From: Vibrio sp. D404a
GTDB lineage: Bacteria; Pseudomonadota; Gammaproteobacteria; Enterobacterales; Vibrionaceae
NCBI RefSeq assembly: GCF_030248535.1
Contig: NZ_JAHGAJ010000030.1
Coordinates: 1-64,000, forward strand
Length of the DNA stretch: 64,000 nucleotides
Reading direction: 5' to 3'
In this document: one piece after another, positions 25,601-34,901 of the stretch
How positions within the stretch are numbered: the first letter of the stretch is position 1
How the letters are laid out: every line of letters starts with the position of its first letter
Program-made: the position numbers and the translations under genes
Notes under the pieces: model-generated
The model's input: only the letters and a program-made list of their open reading frames with translations
Told to the model about the DNA's origin: nothing
The model's database searches: none

Positions 25601-27028
25601 ATGACGGTTAAAACTCGTTTTGCTCCTAGCCCAACTGGCTATCTTCACGTTGGTGGTGCACGTACTGCACTTTACTCTTGGCTATTCGCTAAAAACCAAG
25701 GCGGTGAATTCGTTCTACGTATCGAAGACACAGACTTGGAGCGTAACTCTCAAGAAGCGGTAGATGCAATTTTAGAGGGCATGCAATGGATGGGTATGGA
25801 GTGGGACGAAGGTCCTTACTACCAATCTAAGCGTTTTGACCGTTACAACGAAATGGTTGATAAGCTACTTGCTGAAGACAAAGCATACAAATGCTACGCG
25901 TCTAAAGAGCTGCTAGATGAAATTCGTGCAGAGCAAGAAGCAAACAAAGAGATGGCTCGCTACGATGCAAACCACCCTAAAGTTGTTGCAGCGAACGCAG
26001 CAGCAAAAGAAGGTGATGCGTGCGTTATCCGTTTCCGCAACCCGAAAGAAGGCAGTGTCGTATTTGATGACCAAATCCGTGGCCGAATTGAAATCTCAAA
26101 CAGCCAACTTGATGACCTCATCATTCGTCGTACAGATGGCGCTCCTACTTACAACTTCGTAGTAGTGGTGGATGACTGGGACATGGGTATCACACACGTT
26201 GTTCGTGGTGAAGACCACATCAACAACACACCTCGTCAAATCAACATCTACGAAGCACTAGGCGCGCCAGTTCCAACTTTCGCTCACTGTGCAATGATCC
26301 TAGGTGATGACGGTGCGAAACTGTCTAAGCGTCACGGCGCTGTATCAGTAATGCAATACCGCGACGAAGGTTACCTACCAAACGCGCTAAATAACTACCT
26401 AGTTCGTTTAGGTTGGTCTCACGGTGACCAAGAGATCTTCTCTCAAGAAGAGATGATTAACCTATTCAGCCTAGATGCAATCAGCAAGTCTGCGTCTGCA
26501 TTCAACACTGAAAAGCTACTTTGGTTGAACAACCACTACATCAAGACTTCTGAGCCTGAGTACGTTGCAAAATACCTGCAATGGCACCTAGACGAACAGA
26601 AGATCGATACAGCAAACGGCCCAGCTATCACTGAAGTGATCAAGCTAGTAGGTGAGCGTTGTAATACTCTTATCGAACTTGCTGAGCAATCTCGTTACTT
26701 CTACGAAGATTTCTCTGAGTTTGAAGCTGGCGCGGCTAAGAAGCACCTACGTGGTGTTGCTAAAGGCCCACTAGAGCTTGCTCTTGCTAAAGTTGAAGCG
26801 CTTGAAGAGTTCACAACAGCAAACATCAAAGACGGTGTGATTGCTGCAGTATGTGAAGAGCTAGAGATCGGCATGGGTAAAATCGGTATGCCACTTCGCG
26901 TAGCAGTAACAGGTGGCGGTCAGTCTCCTTCTGTTGATGCCGTGATGGAGCTTGTTGGTAAAGAGCGCGTAATCGCTCGTATCAAGATGGCTCTTGAGTT
27001 CATCGCTGAGCGTGAAGCTAACGCTTAA
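25601..27028 (+). CDS. gltX: glutamyl-tRNA synthetase
   Basis: A 475-residue class I synthetase charging tRNA(Glu), whose product is also the substrate of HemA. HIGH-type motif is in SPTGYLHVGGARTA (residues 10-22), the KMSKS-type motif is KLSKR at 240-244. The zinc-site region shows Cys98 but Ala at 100 and no later Cys/His cluster around 120-127, unlike the E. coli enzyme, so zinc is probably not bound. Length is standard. It ends at a bidirectional terminator facing the APE operon. Confidence 0.96.
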   Translation: MTVKTRFAPSPTGYLHVGGARTALYSWLFAKNQGGEFVLRIEDTDLERNSQEAVDAILEGMQWMGMEWDEGPYYQSKRFDRYNEMVDKLLAEDKAYKCYASKELLDEIRAEQEANKEMARYDANHPKVVAANAAAKEGDACVIRFRNPKEGSVVFDDQIRGRIEISNSQLDDLIIRRTDGAPTYNFVVVVDDWDMGITHVVRGEDHINNTPRQINIYEALGAPVPTFAHCAMILGDDGAKLSKRHGAVSVMQYRDEGYLPNALNNYLVRLGWSHGDQEIFSQEEMINLFSLDAISKSASAFNTEKLLWLNNHYIKTSEPEYVAKYLQWHLDEQKIDTANGPAITEVIKLVGERCNTLIELAEQSRYFYEDFSEFEAGAAKKHLRGVAKGPLELALAKVEALEEFTTANIKDGVIAAVCEELEIGMGKIGMPLRVAVTGGGQSPSVDAVMELVGKERVIARIKMALEFIAEREANA

Positions 27029-27047
27029 TTGAGCGATTGCTAGATTC

Positions 27048-27083
27048 AAAAAAGGGTCAGTAACTTGGTTACTGACCCTTTTT
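27048..27083. terminator. bidirectional terminator, gltX and ape operon
   Basis: Stem AAAAAGGGTCAGTAAC/GTTACTGACCCTTTTT with loop TTG-like bases; T-runs on both strands. It marks the downstream boundary of the APE cluster. Confidence 0.93.
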
Positions 27084-27105
27084 ATTTACTTGGAGCTTTA
27101 TTTAA

Positions 27106-28335
27106 CTAAGCCGAGATTTTCTTAAAGATGATAGAGGTGTTGATGCCACCGAAGGCAAAGTTGTTGCTCATTAGGTAGTTAACATTAAGCTCACGGCCTT
27201 GACCTGTGATGTAATCGAGCTTACCGCACTGTTCATCGACATTTTCAAGGTTAAGCGTAGGGCTGAACCAACCGCTGTGCATCATCTCAAGGCTAAGCCA
27301 GGCTTCAATCGCACCGCACGCACCAAGTGTGTGGCCAAAGTAACTCTTAAGAGAGCTAATAGGCACTTCACCGAAGATGTTCGCTGTTGCGTTACTCTCG
27401 GCAATGTCACCTTTCTCTGTCGCCGTGCCGTGTGCTGAAACATAACCAATTTTGTCGGCAGCAAGGTCGGCATCTTTTAGGGCTTTTTCCATACAGATCT
27501 GCATGGTTTCCATCTGCGGTTGAGTCACGTGGGCCGCATCACAGTTGCTTGCAAAGCCGATGATCTCAGCATAGATCTTCGCGCCACGTGCGACAGCATG
27601 TTCATACTCTTCAAGGATCAGAGTACCTGCGCCTTCACCAATTACTAGGCCATCACGCCCACTGTCGTATGGGCTAGGGGATTTCTTAGGTGTGTCGTTT
27701 TTTAAACTGGTAGCAAAAAGGGTATCGAACACCGCAGATTCTGTTGGGCAAAGCTCTTCACCACCACCTGCAACCATAACGGTTTGGTAGCCGTGCTTGA
27801 TTGCTTCATAGGCGTAGCCGATGGCTTGGCTTCCTGACGTACACGCACTGCTGGTGGGAATCACTCGTCCACGTAGACCAAAGAACAGACCAACGTTAAC
27901 TGCAGCGGTATGCGGCATCATTTGTACATAAGTAGTTGCCGTGATCGCGCGTGTTGATTTCTCATTCAGCATCACACCAAAAGCACCAACCGCATCAGTA
28001 CTACCCGTTGAAGAGCCGTAAGCAATGCCCGTTTCGCCGTTGGTTAATACGTCATGTCCAATTAAGCCGGCTTGCTCAAGCGCATTCTCAGTAGCCACTG
28101 TTGCTAGGCGAGATACACGACCCATGCCACGAACCTGCTTGCGCTTGTAGTGCTTTGGTAGTTGGAAATCGTCAATCGGTGCAGCGAGTTTGGTGTTCAA
28201 ACCGTCATACTGCTCAAAGCTTGGCATGTATTGAGTGGCGTTTTCACACGCTTTCAACTTAGGCTCGATATCTTGCCAATTGTTACCAAAGGCCGTAACA
28301 CCTGACATTCCGGTAACGACAACACGGCGGGTCAT
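27106..28335 (-). CDS. apeR: aryl polyene ketosynthase ApeR (FabF-like)
   Basis: A 409-residue beta-ketoacyl-ACP synthase with the full catalytic triad: Cys165 in SSACTSGSQ, His302 in SAHGTATEKGD and His335 in YFGHTLGACG. Last gene of the minus-strand APE operon; its start overlaps apeQ by 4 bases. In studied APE systems a second complete ketosynthase acts beside ApeO-ApeC. ApeR's exact step is less defined, so its role in starter or first elongation is inference. FabB/FabF would be the main alternative identity, but the location makes pathway membership clear. Confidence 0.92.
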   Translation of the reverse strand: MTRRVVVTGMSGVTAFGNNWQDIEPKLKACENATQYMPSFEQYDGLNTKLAAPIDDFQLPKHYKRKQVRGMGRVSRLATVATENALEQAGLIGHDVLTNGETGIAYGSSTGSTDAVGAFGVMLNEKSTRAITATTYVQMMPHTAAVNVGLFFGLRGRVIPTSSACTSGSQAIGYAYEAIKHGYQTVMVAGGGEELCPTESAVFDTLFATSLKNDTPKKSPSPYDSGRDGLVIGEGAGTLILEEYEHAVARGAKIYAEIIGFASNCDAAHVTQPQMETMQICMEKALKDADLAADKIGYVSAHGTATEKGDIAESNATANIFGEVPISSLKSYFGHTLGACGAIEAWLSLEMMHSGWFSPTLNLENVDEQCGKLDYITGQGRELNVNYLMSNNFAFGGINTSIIFKKISA

Positions 28336-29057
28336 ACTAAACCTCCATTTACAGAGATCACTTGACGAGTTACGTAGCCTGCAATATCAGACATTAGGTA
28401 GCTCACAAGGCCTGCCACTTCTTCCGGCTCACCCATACGACGCAGAGGAACCTGTGGCAGCGCGTGCTCTTTCACATGCTCGTCAACCATACCCGTATCA
28501 ATCAGGCCCGGAGCGACACAGTTGACGGTGATCTTGCGTTTAGCCAGTTCTAGAGCAAGAGACTTAGTTGCGCCAATCACACCCGCTTTTGCCGCCGCAT
28601 AGTTGGTTTGACCGCGGTTACCCATGATGCCTGATACAGATGCTAGAGTGACGATACGACCGCCTTTACGCTTTTGAACCATTGGCATCACACAAGGGTG
28701 AAGTACGTTGTAGAAGCTATCTAGGTTGGTATGGATAACGCCATCCCACTCTTCTTCAGTCATAGCAGGAAATGCAGTGTCACGAGTAATGCCCGCATTG
28801 TTTACCACGCCATAATAAGCACCATGCTCGGCAATATCAGCTTCAAGTGTCTCTCGGCACTGTTCACGGTTACTGATATCAAACTGAATCAGGCGGCCAG
28901 TGCCCCCTTCAGATTCAATGTGCTCTAGAGTTTCTTGAGCACCCTGCTTGTCACCCATATAGTGAACGGCAATGTGAAAGCCATCTTTGGCAAGTTGAAT
29001 AGCAATGGCCTTACCAATACCTTTGCTGGCACCGGTGACTAATACTTGGCGAGTCAT
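28332..29057 (-). CDS. apeQ: 3-oxoacyl-ACP reductase ApeQ (FabG-like)
   Basis: A 241-residue short-chain dehydrogenase. NADPH motif TGASKGIGKA is at about 8-17, NNAG follows near residue 87, and the catalytic Ser...YxxxK set appears as SVSG and NYAAAKAG. It reduces the keto intermediate in each polyene extension cycle. ATG at 29057 has GAGGAG seven bases upstream and a 4-base ATGA overlap with apeP; the frame also reads 22 codons upstream inside apeP, which is not needed. It overlaps apeR by 4 bases too, so the three genes are translationally coupled. Confidence 0.93.
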   Translation of the reverse strand: MTRQVLVTGASKGIGKAIAIQLAKDGFHIAVHYMGDKQGAQETLEHIESEGGTGRLIQFDISNREQCRETLEADIAEHGAYYGVVNNAGITRDTAFPAMTEEEWDGVIHTNLDSFYNVLHPCVMPMVQKRKGGRIVTLASVSGIMGNRGQTNYAAAKAGVIGATKSLALELAKRKITVNCVAPGLIDTGMVDEHVKEHALPQVPLRRMGEPEEVAGLVSYLMSDIAGYVTRQVISVNGGLV

Positions 29058-29518
29058 GACTGGCTCCTCGTTTTCATTTCTTGTAATTTTTGTTCTGTTG
29101 GTACGTAGACATTGAGTTGGCACTTAGCGACCACTTCGCCTTGATGTTCTACTCTTGCGGTGAATACCGCCATACCACTATCTTCCATCAGTTGTTCAGC
29201 ATAGATATCAAGGGTTTGGCCCTTAATAAATTGGTCGCAAAGCGATGTGTATCTGCGCGAACCTAAAAGAAAACCAATGGGAGGCTGCTCGCCTTTGTCT
29301 AGTGCATGGTAACCCGACCATGCAGCGACTGACTGCGCCATAAATTCGATCCCTACATAAGCAGGCATCGATTGAGATTCTGAATTGTAAAATAGATGGT
29401 GGTCACCAATATCCACTTGGCAATGGATAGCTTGCTCTTCTACCTTGATCGCCCTGTCGATGAGAATCATAGGATCGTCGTGGGGAAGAAGTTGGTCTAT
29501 CGAGGGCATATTAGTCAT
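29054..29518 (-). CDS. apeP: hotdog-fold 3-hydroxyacyl-ACP dehydratase ApeP
   Basis: A 154-residue FabZ/FabA-like protein. The catalytic His is in LLPHDDPMILID (about residue 13), matching the LPHxxP motif of FabZ, and the acidic partner lies in GIEFMAQSVAAW. It makes the conjugated double bonds of the polyene, with ApeI as the second dehydratase of the cluster. Overlaps apeO by 8 bases and apeQ by 4. Confidence 0.9.
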   Translation of the reverse strand: MTNMPSIDQLLPHDDPMILIDRAIKVEEQAIHCQVDIGDHHLFYNSESQSMPAYVGIEFMAQSVAAWSGYHALDKGEQPPIGFLLGSRRYTSLCDQFIKGQTLDIYAEQLMEDSGMAVFTARVEHQGEVVAKCQLNVYVPTEQKLQEMKTRSQS

Positions 29519-30695
29519 TTACTACACCAAAAATCAGGCTAATGTTGTTCCCACCAAAGGCAAACGAGTTGCTTATGATGTTTTTTGATTTGAGCTTTTG
29601 GCAACAGTCTACCAAATCAATATCGATATCTTCAGCTTTATCCTGACATTTTTGTAAGGGAAGCGATAAATCGAATTTGAGAATATGCCATGCGATGGCG
29701 GCTTCTACGGCACTTGCTGCGCCTAATGTATGGCCAGTCAAAGGTTTGGTTGAGCTCACTGGCACTTTGTTTGGAAACACGCGTGAAATCGCTTTGCTTT
29801 CCATAGAGTCATTGAGTGGCGTTGCTGTGCCGTGGGCATTCACGTAGCCGATCTGCTCGGGTTTGAGATTGGCATCCTTTAGCGCTTTCAGCATTGCTTG
29901 TTCTGCGCCATTACCTTCCGGATGAGGTGCCGAAATGTGGTGAGCATCAGAGCTGTCACCGCAGCCAAGTAGGGCAATAGGTTGTTTTTCTTGAGCTGGA
30001 CGCTCTTTGCTAAGCAGCATAAACGCCGCAGCTTCACCAATATTGATGCCTTTGCGATGAGCGCTGAATGGTTGGCAGTGCTCAGTGGACAGTGCCTCTA
30101 AGCCGTGGAAGCCGTTTAAGGTGAGCTTACATAAGGTATCTACACCGCCAACAATCACCGCATCAACCATGCCTGAATTGAGAAGGCGTTGAGCAGTTAA
30201 AAAGACGCGTCCACTGGAAGAGCAGGCGGTCGAGACTGCGTAGTTTGGGCCTTGTAGGTCATAATAGTGGCTGACAAACTCACTAATATTCCCTAGTTCT
30301 TGCTTTGAGTAGTGGAACGACTGTGGAAACTGTCCGTTTTTCAGCTTCTCAGAAAATGCTCCTTCACCATCTGAAATGCCGGATGTGCTCGTACCAATAA
30401 CTACGGCAATACGATCACTTCCATATTGCTTTTTAGCGTGCTCAATTTCAGACTCTATTTGGGACAGCGCAGACAGCGCGAGACGATTGTTGCGTGAGTC
30501 ATATTCCGCAAAAGAGGCGCGGATTGTCGGCAACTCACCATCAGCTCGACCGACAATCGTTGGCTGCCCATCGTTTAAGATATCGAGCGCCTCAACCATA
30601 TTGGAACCGACACCGCTTTGAAGGTGTTGATGGATGTCACTGTGTTGTGATCCCAGAGCGGAATGGAAACCACAAGCATGGATATAAATCGTCAT
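29511..30695 (-). CDS. apeO: aryl polyene ketosynthase ApeO
   Basis: A 394-residue ketosynthase with intact triad: Cys158 in STACSSSGR, His288 in NAHGTATPLND and His322 in LTGHTLGAAS. In characterised APE pathways ApeO forms a heterocomplex with the chain-length-type protein ApeC and carries out the main elongation. It starts 5 bases after apeN. Confidence 0.92.
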   Translation of the reverse strand: MTIYIHACGFHSALGSQHSDIHQHLQSGVGSNMVEALDILNDGQPTIVGRADGELPTIRASFAEYDSRNNRLALSALSQIESEIEHAKKQYGSDRIAVVIGTSTSGISDGEGAFSEKLKNGQFPQSFHYSKQELGNISEFVSHYYDLQGPNYAVSTACSSSGRVFLTAQRLLNSGMVDAVIVGGVDTLCKLTLNGFHGLEALSTEHCQPFSAHRKGINIGEAAAFMLLSKERPAQEKQPIALLGCGDSSDAHHISAPHPEGNGAEQAMLKALKDANLKPEQIGYVNAHGTATPLNDSMESKAISRVFPNKVPVSSTKPLTGHTLGAASAVEAAIAWHILKFDLSLPLQKCQDKAEDIDIDLVDCCQKLKSKNIISNSFAFGGNNISLIFGVVND

Positions 30696-30700
30696 AGTGT

Positions 30701-31381
30701 TCAGTTCTTTGTTGCTGGAGTCGTTAGGTTTGAACTTAAGGTCTGAATATTGATGCGATAACCCTGTGTGAGATGTTCAAACATAATGTCTCCTTCTACT
30801 TTTTGTTGATTGCCCATCGACGAGTAGTGAATCTCAATGATCGCTACATCATTTTCATCATAGATGGTTCGTTGGTTGGCAGTTTCCACTATGCGCCAAC
30901 CAATATCGCTCATTGAACGCTGCCATGATTCAATTGGCCACAATGTAAGCATAAGGTTGAATAAGACCTGTTCCGGTGCTGGAAGGGTGTTATCAAGCCC
31001 AGTTAATATCTGAGTCTCTATTGTATCATCTTGATATTGAAGAGATAAAATCCGAGTTCCCCAAGAAGAAAATCCTGCGAGTACCACCTTGTTTTCAGTC
31101 ACTTGCAGTTGCACGGGCAGTTGCTGTTGTGTCTCTCCCCAGCTTGCCGTGATCAGTTGACTGGCTGTTAAGGTATAGCCCAATTGATCCGGTGTCGGAA
31201 GTGCCACCTGAGTCGTCTCATCAATGGCGACCGTAGCTTGGTGAGTATTTTGTGGACCAAGTGAACAGCCACTCATCACCAACGCCACAATCAGGATCGC
31301 CAATTTAAATAGTGCCTTGAATGGCTCTAGATGCTTTGTTTGATATGGCTGCATTGAGCGAGAGTACGGTGATGTCATCAT
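30701..31381 (-). CDS. apeN: DUF3261 lipoprotein ApeN
   Basis: 226 residues from ATG 31381, in an ATGATGA arrangement that gives a 4-base overlap with apeM and has AAGGA upstream. A hydrophobic segment ends in the lipobox VMSGC (Cys39), so an unusually long polar N terminus of about 20 residues precedes the signal; a later Met (MQPYQT) could be the true start. The mature part is a DUF3261-type domain. With ApeL (LolA-like) and ApeM it probably forms the route that moves the pigment lipid to the outer membrane. Confidence 0.85.
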   Translation of the reverse strand: MMTSPYSRSMQPYQTKHLEPFKALFKLAILIVALVMSGCSLGPQNTHQATVAIDETTQVALPTPDQLGYTLTASQLITASWGETQQQLPVQLQVTENKVVLAGFSSWGTRILSLQYQDDTIETQILTGLDNTLPAPEQVLFNLMLTLWPIESWQRSMSDIGWRIVETANQRTIYDENDVAIIEIHYSSMGNQQKVEGDIMFEHLTQGYRINIQTLSSNLTTPATKN

Positions 31382-33738
31382 TTCGTCCTTCTGTGCATTG
31401 GGCTTTCTTCTGACTCTATGGCCATTGGCGCTAGTAGCCATGCGATGAAGATACCAGTGAGCACCGTGATGCCAAAGCTATGGATAGCGTGAGTTTGGCT
31501 TAGCGATAGCAACCCAAATGAGAGTAGGGTCGTGATACCTGAAAGAGAGATAGCCAATAAAGTTCCGAGCGATTTTTTCTGCTCAGCAAAGAATAGGGTG
31601 TAGTCGATACCTATGCCTAAGATCAGAATCAAGCCCAGCAGATTGAATAGATTAATGCTCGACCCGACCAATACCGTTACGCCAAGCCCTGCCGCTCCGG
31701 CAATAACAGATGGTAGCAACATAATAATGGCTCTCTGTGGGCCGTAACGCCATCCAAGTACAAGACCAATGACAGCCAGTGCAACCAGCAGCAGCTCAAG
31801 CACTTTGATGCGATACTCTGAAAATAGCGAAGAGATCTCATCAGCCTTGTTGAGGTACTTGGCATTCAATAGCTTGGTCTCTTTATTATTCAGCCACGCA
31901 TCGAAGCGCTCTGGGTCCTGAATATCTTGCAGCAATACGATTGCGGCTTGCTGGCCATTAATAGGCTCAAGCCACAATGAGCGCATAGGCTCAGACACGG
32001 GGGAACGTAAGAAATCTGCTACGGTGATCTCTCGATAAGACGGCAGCTCAGGGAAAGTCGCCCAACCTAATCCGCCCTGTAGAGACTGGCTTTGGTTGCG
32101 ATACAGTTCGCTGACCAGTTGATAGTTGAGCTTCTGCTCATTGATGGTCGGCAGTAGCTGGTGGATGCTGCGATACCCAGATAGGGTGTTATTCGCCACC
32201 AATTGATCAAGCTGACTGCCGAGGCGTTGCAGTGATTTAAGCAAAGTCTGATCATTGTTCGCTGTCACTAAGAGCATCGATTGACCGCCACCAATTCCCG
32301 ACACTGATGTGATGATTTGTTCTTGCGCCTTTAATGTTTCAGGCATCGCTTGCAGCTGACGAATATCGTCATCGTATTGGATCTGGGTTAATGCAATAAC
32401 ACTGACTGCAGCAATCGCGCTAGGTAAGAGGTAGCGTATATAACGCTTACCCCATAAACGTAGCCAAGCACTTAGCATTGAAGCCAGTGGTAGATTTCTG
32501 TCTCGACTTGGGCGCTTCGCCAATAGTGGATACCAGCATACCACCGTCGCATAAGCTGCAAATAACCCGATCGATGAGAACAGCGCAAGTTGTTGTAGCC
32601 CCGGGAATGGTGCAATCAATAACCCTAAATAGCCGATCAAGCTTGTGACTAGTCCGAGGCTAATCGCCATTAATATATGTTGCAACCCTTTATCGCTTTG
32701 CCAGCGAGAGCCAGCGACTAAGCGGTCGGTGAGGTAGTGAAATGAATAATCGATAGAGACACCAATTAAGCTGGCACCAAACACTAAGCTAAATAGATGC
32801 ACTTGACCGAATATTGCAACGGTACTGGCAAGCGCAACCAGCAAACCAGTACCAATCGAAATCAAGGACAGGACTAAAGGAAGCGCGCTGCGGAAGGTGA
32901 GCCAAATCAGCAAAATGACACCGGCCAGTGAGCCCAGCCCGATGGTATTTATCTCGGATTTGGCGCTTTGTGTTCCGTAGTCGGCATAAAACACCACGCC
33001 GGTATGGTGGATCTCTACACCGAATTCGTTCTCAATGCTTTGTTCTATTGCATCGACTTGGGGCAATTGTTGCTGAGTCTTGAGGCTGTATGGAGAACCC
33101 GCGAGAGTAGCGGTGATCAGCACATAGGTAGAGCCTTTAAACTCTGTGGTGAGATAGTGTTCTTGAAGAGTAAAGTTACTGGTGTTCTTGCCCACCTCAC
33201 CAATGTAGTCGCGAAACAGCAAGAACGGGTCAAGTGATAGCTCCGTCGCGGTCACGCCAGAAAATGGGTTATACAGAGATTGGATAACATACTGAACCTG
33301 ACTTTGTGGCGCATGTTCTAACGTCTGTTTCTGCACCTCGGTAAGAAGCTGTGCGCGATGCTGGAAGTAAAAGTCACTCCATTGGCTTTGAGTATTGGCG
33401 CTAACCTTGCCCAGAATTTTAGAAAATAGAGGCTGTTCACTGGCGAACATTTCTTGATTGAGGCGGCTTTCAAAATTGGCAGCGGCAGAGATGGCTTGTT
33501 TAGGCGAGTCGCCAGAGATCATAAACAGCACTTGCTCGCTCATCGAGTTCGAAAGCTGCTGAAAAGCTTGCTCGGCCAACGGGTTTTGTTGGTTCTCTGG
33601 CAGTAGCTTCAGAATGTTGGTCTCGATAGGCACCGCAGACGAAAAAGCGAATTGTTTGATTAACAATCCGCTAAAAAATAGGACGAGTACAAGCCAAGTT
33701 AAGGCAAATTTAGAGTTGGAATTGCTGAGCTTCGTCAT
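31378..33738 (-). CDS. apeM: RND/MMPL-family exporter ApeM
   Basis: A 786-residue membrane protein with a single N-terminal span, a large periplasmic domain (about 40-250), a block of five or six spans (about 260-420), a second periplasmic domain (about 440-615) and a final block of spans (about 625-770). The GVSIDYSFHYLTDR and GIGIDYTLFFAEQ segments are the paired acidic motifs of MMPL/HAE-type transporters. Placed between ApeL and ApeN it probably lifts the APE lipid from the inner membrane. Overlaps apeL by 29 bases. Confidence 0.9.
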   Translation of the reverse strand: MTKLSNSNSKFALTWLVLVLFFSGLLIKQFAFSSAVPIETNILKLLPENQQNPLAEQAFQQLSNSMSEQVLFMISGDSPKQAISAAANFESRLNQEMFASEQPLFSKILGKVSANTQSQWSDFYFQHRAQLLTEVQKQTLEHAPQSQVQYVIQSLYNPFSGVTATELSLDPFLLFRDYIGEVGKNTSNFTLQEHYLTTEFKGSTYVLITATLAGSPYSLKTQQQLPQVDAIEQSIENEFGVEIHHTGVVFYADYGTQSAKSEINTIGLGSLAGVILLIWLTFRSALPLVLSLISIGTGLLVALASTVAIFGQVHLFSLVFGASLIGVSIDYSFHYLTDRLVAGSRWQSDKGLQHILMAISLGLVTSLIGYLGLLIAPFPGLQQLALFSSIGLFAAYATVVCWYPLLAKRPSRDRNLPLASMLSAWLRLWGKRYIRYLLPSAIAAVSVIALTQIQYDDDIRQLQAMPETLKAQEQIITSVSGIGGGQSMLLVTANNDQTLLKSLQRLGSQLDQLVANNTLSGYRSIHQLLPTINEQKLNYQLVSELYRNQSQSLQGGLGWATFPELPSYREITVADFLRSPVSEPMRSLWLEPINGQQAAIVLLQDIQDPERFDAWLNNKETKLLNAKYLNKADEISSLFSEYRIKVLELLLVALAVIGLVLGWRYGPQRAIIMLLPSVIAGAAGLGVTVLVGSSINLFNLLGLILILGIGIDYTLFFAEQKKSLGTLLAISLSGITTLLSFGLLSLSQTHAIHSFGITVLTGIFIAWLLAPMAIESEESPMHRRTK

Positions 33739-34387
33739 CCGTGAGTCTTTGTGGTTGGTGGTTAAAGTTGGAGAATTCGATCAGGGTGCTGTCACCGCGG
33801 ATCTCTTTGAGTTCGATGCGCTCAATATCGCTATTGCCTTGGAGTTCGATGCGCTCAAACACTGCATTCATCGGCGCGTGCTTTGGTGTCAAAGAGAGTG
33901 TCCAATTGGTTTGAGCGTCACTTGGCGAGAATTCTAGCGCAAATTGTTCGGTCAACTTTTGAGTATCGCCATGAAATACAGAAAGAAAAATGTGGCTGAA
34001 GTAAAACGCCATCGGGTTCTCTTTATCCGTAATCACTTGTGCAGGCTGGTCTCCAAAGCGTTGGCTCAGCTTATTATCGGTCAGTACCAAATGAACCGGA
34101 AACGGTGCTGTTTGACTCCATAGTAGGCCACTTGCCTTATCCAGTAAGAAACTTCCTTGCGAGCTCAGTGGTTGATCAAACATCTCCATTGTACGAGTTT
34201 GGGTAAAGTCGCCGCGAATGATGGATTGGTGACTCAGTGTTGTCTGTAAATCAGCAAGTGTCTTTACTTCTACTTTTTCTGAGGCAGCCCAAACATTGGC
34301 AGTAATGAACAAGCTCAGAAAACAGCACAACAGCACTCGGATGTAGGTTGTAAATGAGGTTAACGAGCGAAAGCTATGCGGATTCAT
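33710..34387 (-). CDS. apeL: LolA-like periplasmic carrier ApeL
   Basis: 225 residues from ATG 34387. Signal segment VLLCCFLSLFITANVWA, then a LolA-type domain with RGDFTQTRTMEMFDQPLSSQG near the start, a pattern typical of LolA proteins (FxQxR...L...G). Start chosen for AGAGAAG upstream; the frame is open 14 codons further into apeK. It probably chaperones the pigment lipid across the periplasm. Overlaps apeK by 14 bases and apeM by 29. Confidence 0.85.
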   Translation of the reverse strand: MNPHSFRSLTSFTTYIRVLLCCFLSLFITANVWAASEKVEVKTLADLQTTLSHQSIIRGDFTQTRTMEMFDQPLSSQGSFLLDKASGLLWSQTAPFPVHLVLTDNKLSQRFGDQPAQVITDKENPMAFYFSHIFLSVFHGDTQKLTEQFALEFSPSDAQTNWTLSLTPKHAPMNAVFERIELQGNSDIERIELKEIRGDSTLIEFSNFNHQPQRLTDDEAQQFQL

Positions 34388-34868
34388 GGCAAGACTTCTC
34401 TTTAGTGGCGGCACAGGAGCGATCTTCACTCAAGTAACCGTATTGATGCCAGTGTTCTACCTTGTCGGTGAGAGCGCTTGGTGATGCGAAACACATCTCT
34501 TCTGTCTCAATTGCGACCGCAACTTGCATAGTGTGAGCGCGCGTCATGCGTTGGCCAGTCTTGGCATCGTGAATCTCGTAGTCGACACGCAGTCGGTTTT
34601 CCCATTCAGTGAGACGCGCAGTTACTTTTATCTCATGATTGAATGGAATCGCTTTTACGTACTTTACTCGCGTATCGATGATCGGCCACATGTAGCCTGA
34701 ATCCTTCATCTCAAGATAGTTGTACTTTAGCTTGTCCATCATGATGCGTCTTGCTTCCTCAAAAAAGCGGAAGTAATTACCATGATAGATAACGCCCATA
34801 GGGTCGGCATCTTGAAACGAGGTCACAATGGTAACCTCGGCTGAAAGTGGATGAAGGATGTCAGACAT
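34374..34868 (-). CDS. apeK: 4HBT-type acyl thioesterase ApeK
   Basis: 164 residues from ATG 34868, the only normal start codon with a site (AAAGAG); the frame before it would need TTG. Core motif DADPMGVIYHGNYFRFFEEAR, with the catalytic Asp, is the 4-hydroxybenzoyl-CoA thioesterase pattern. It could release or proofread polyene chains stalled on the ACPs. Overlaps apeL by 14 bases. Confidence 0.88.
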   Translation of the reverse strand: MSDILHPLSAEVTIVTSFQDADPMGVIYHGNYFRFFEEARRIMMDKLKYNYLEMKDSGYMWPIIDTRVKYVKAIPFNHEIKVTARLTEWENRLRVDYEIHDAKTGQRMTRAHTMQVAVAIETEEMCFASPSALTDKVEHWHQYGYLSEDRSCAATKEKSCHESA

Positions 34869-34901
34869 AGTTGGCTCTTTCGTCAATACAGTGTAAGCGG
34901 C

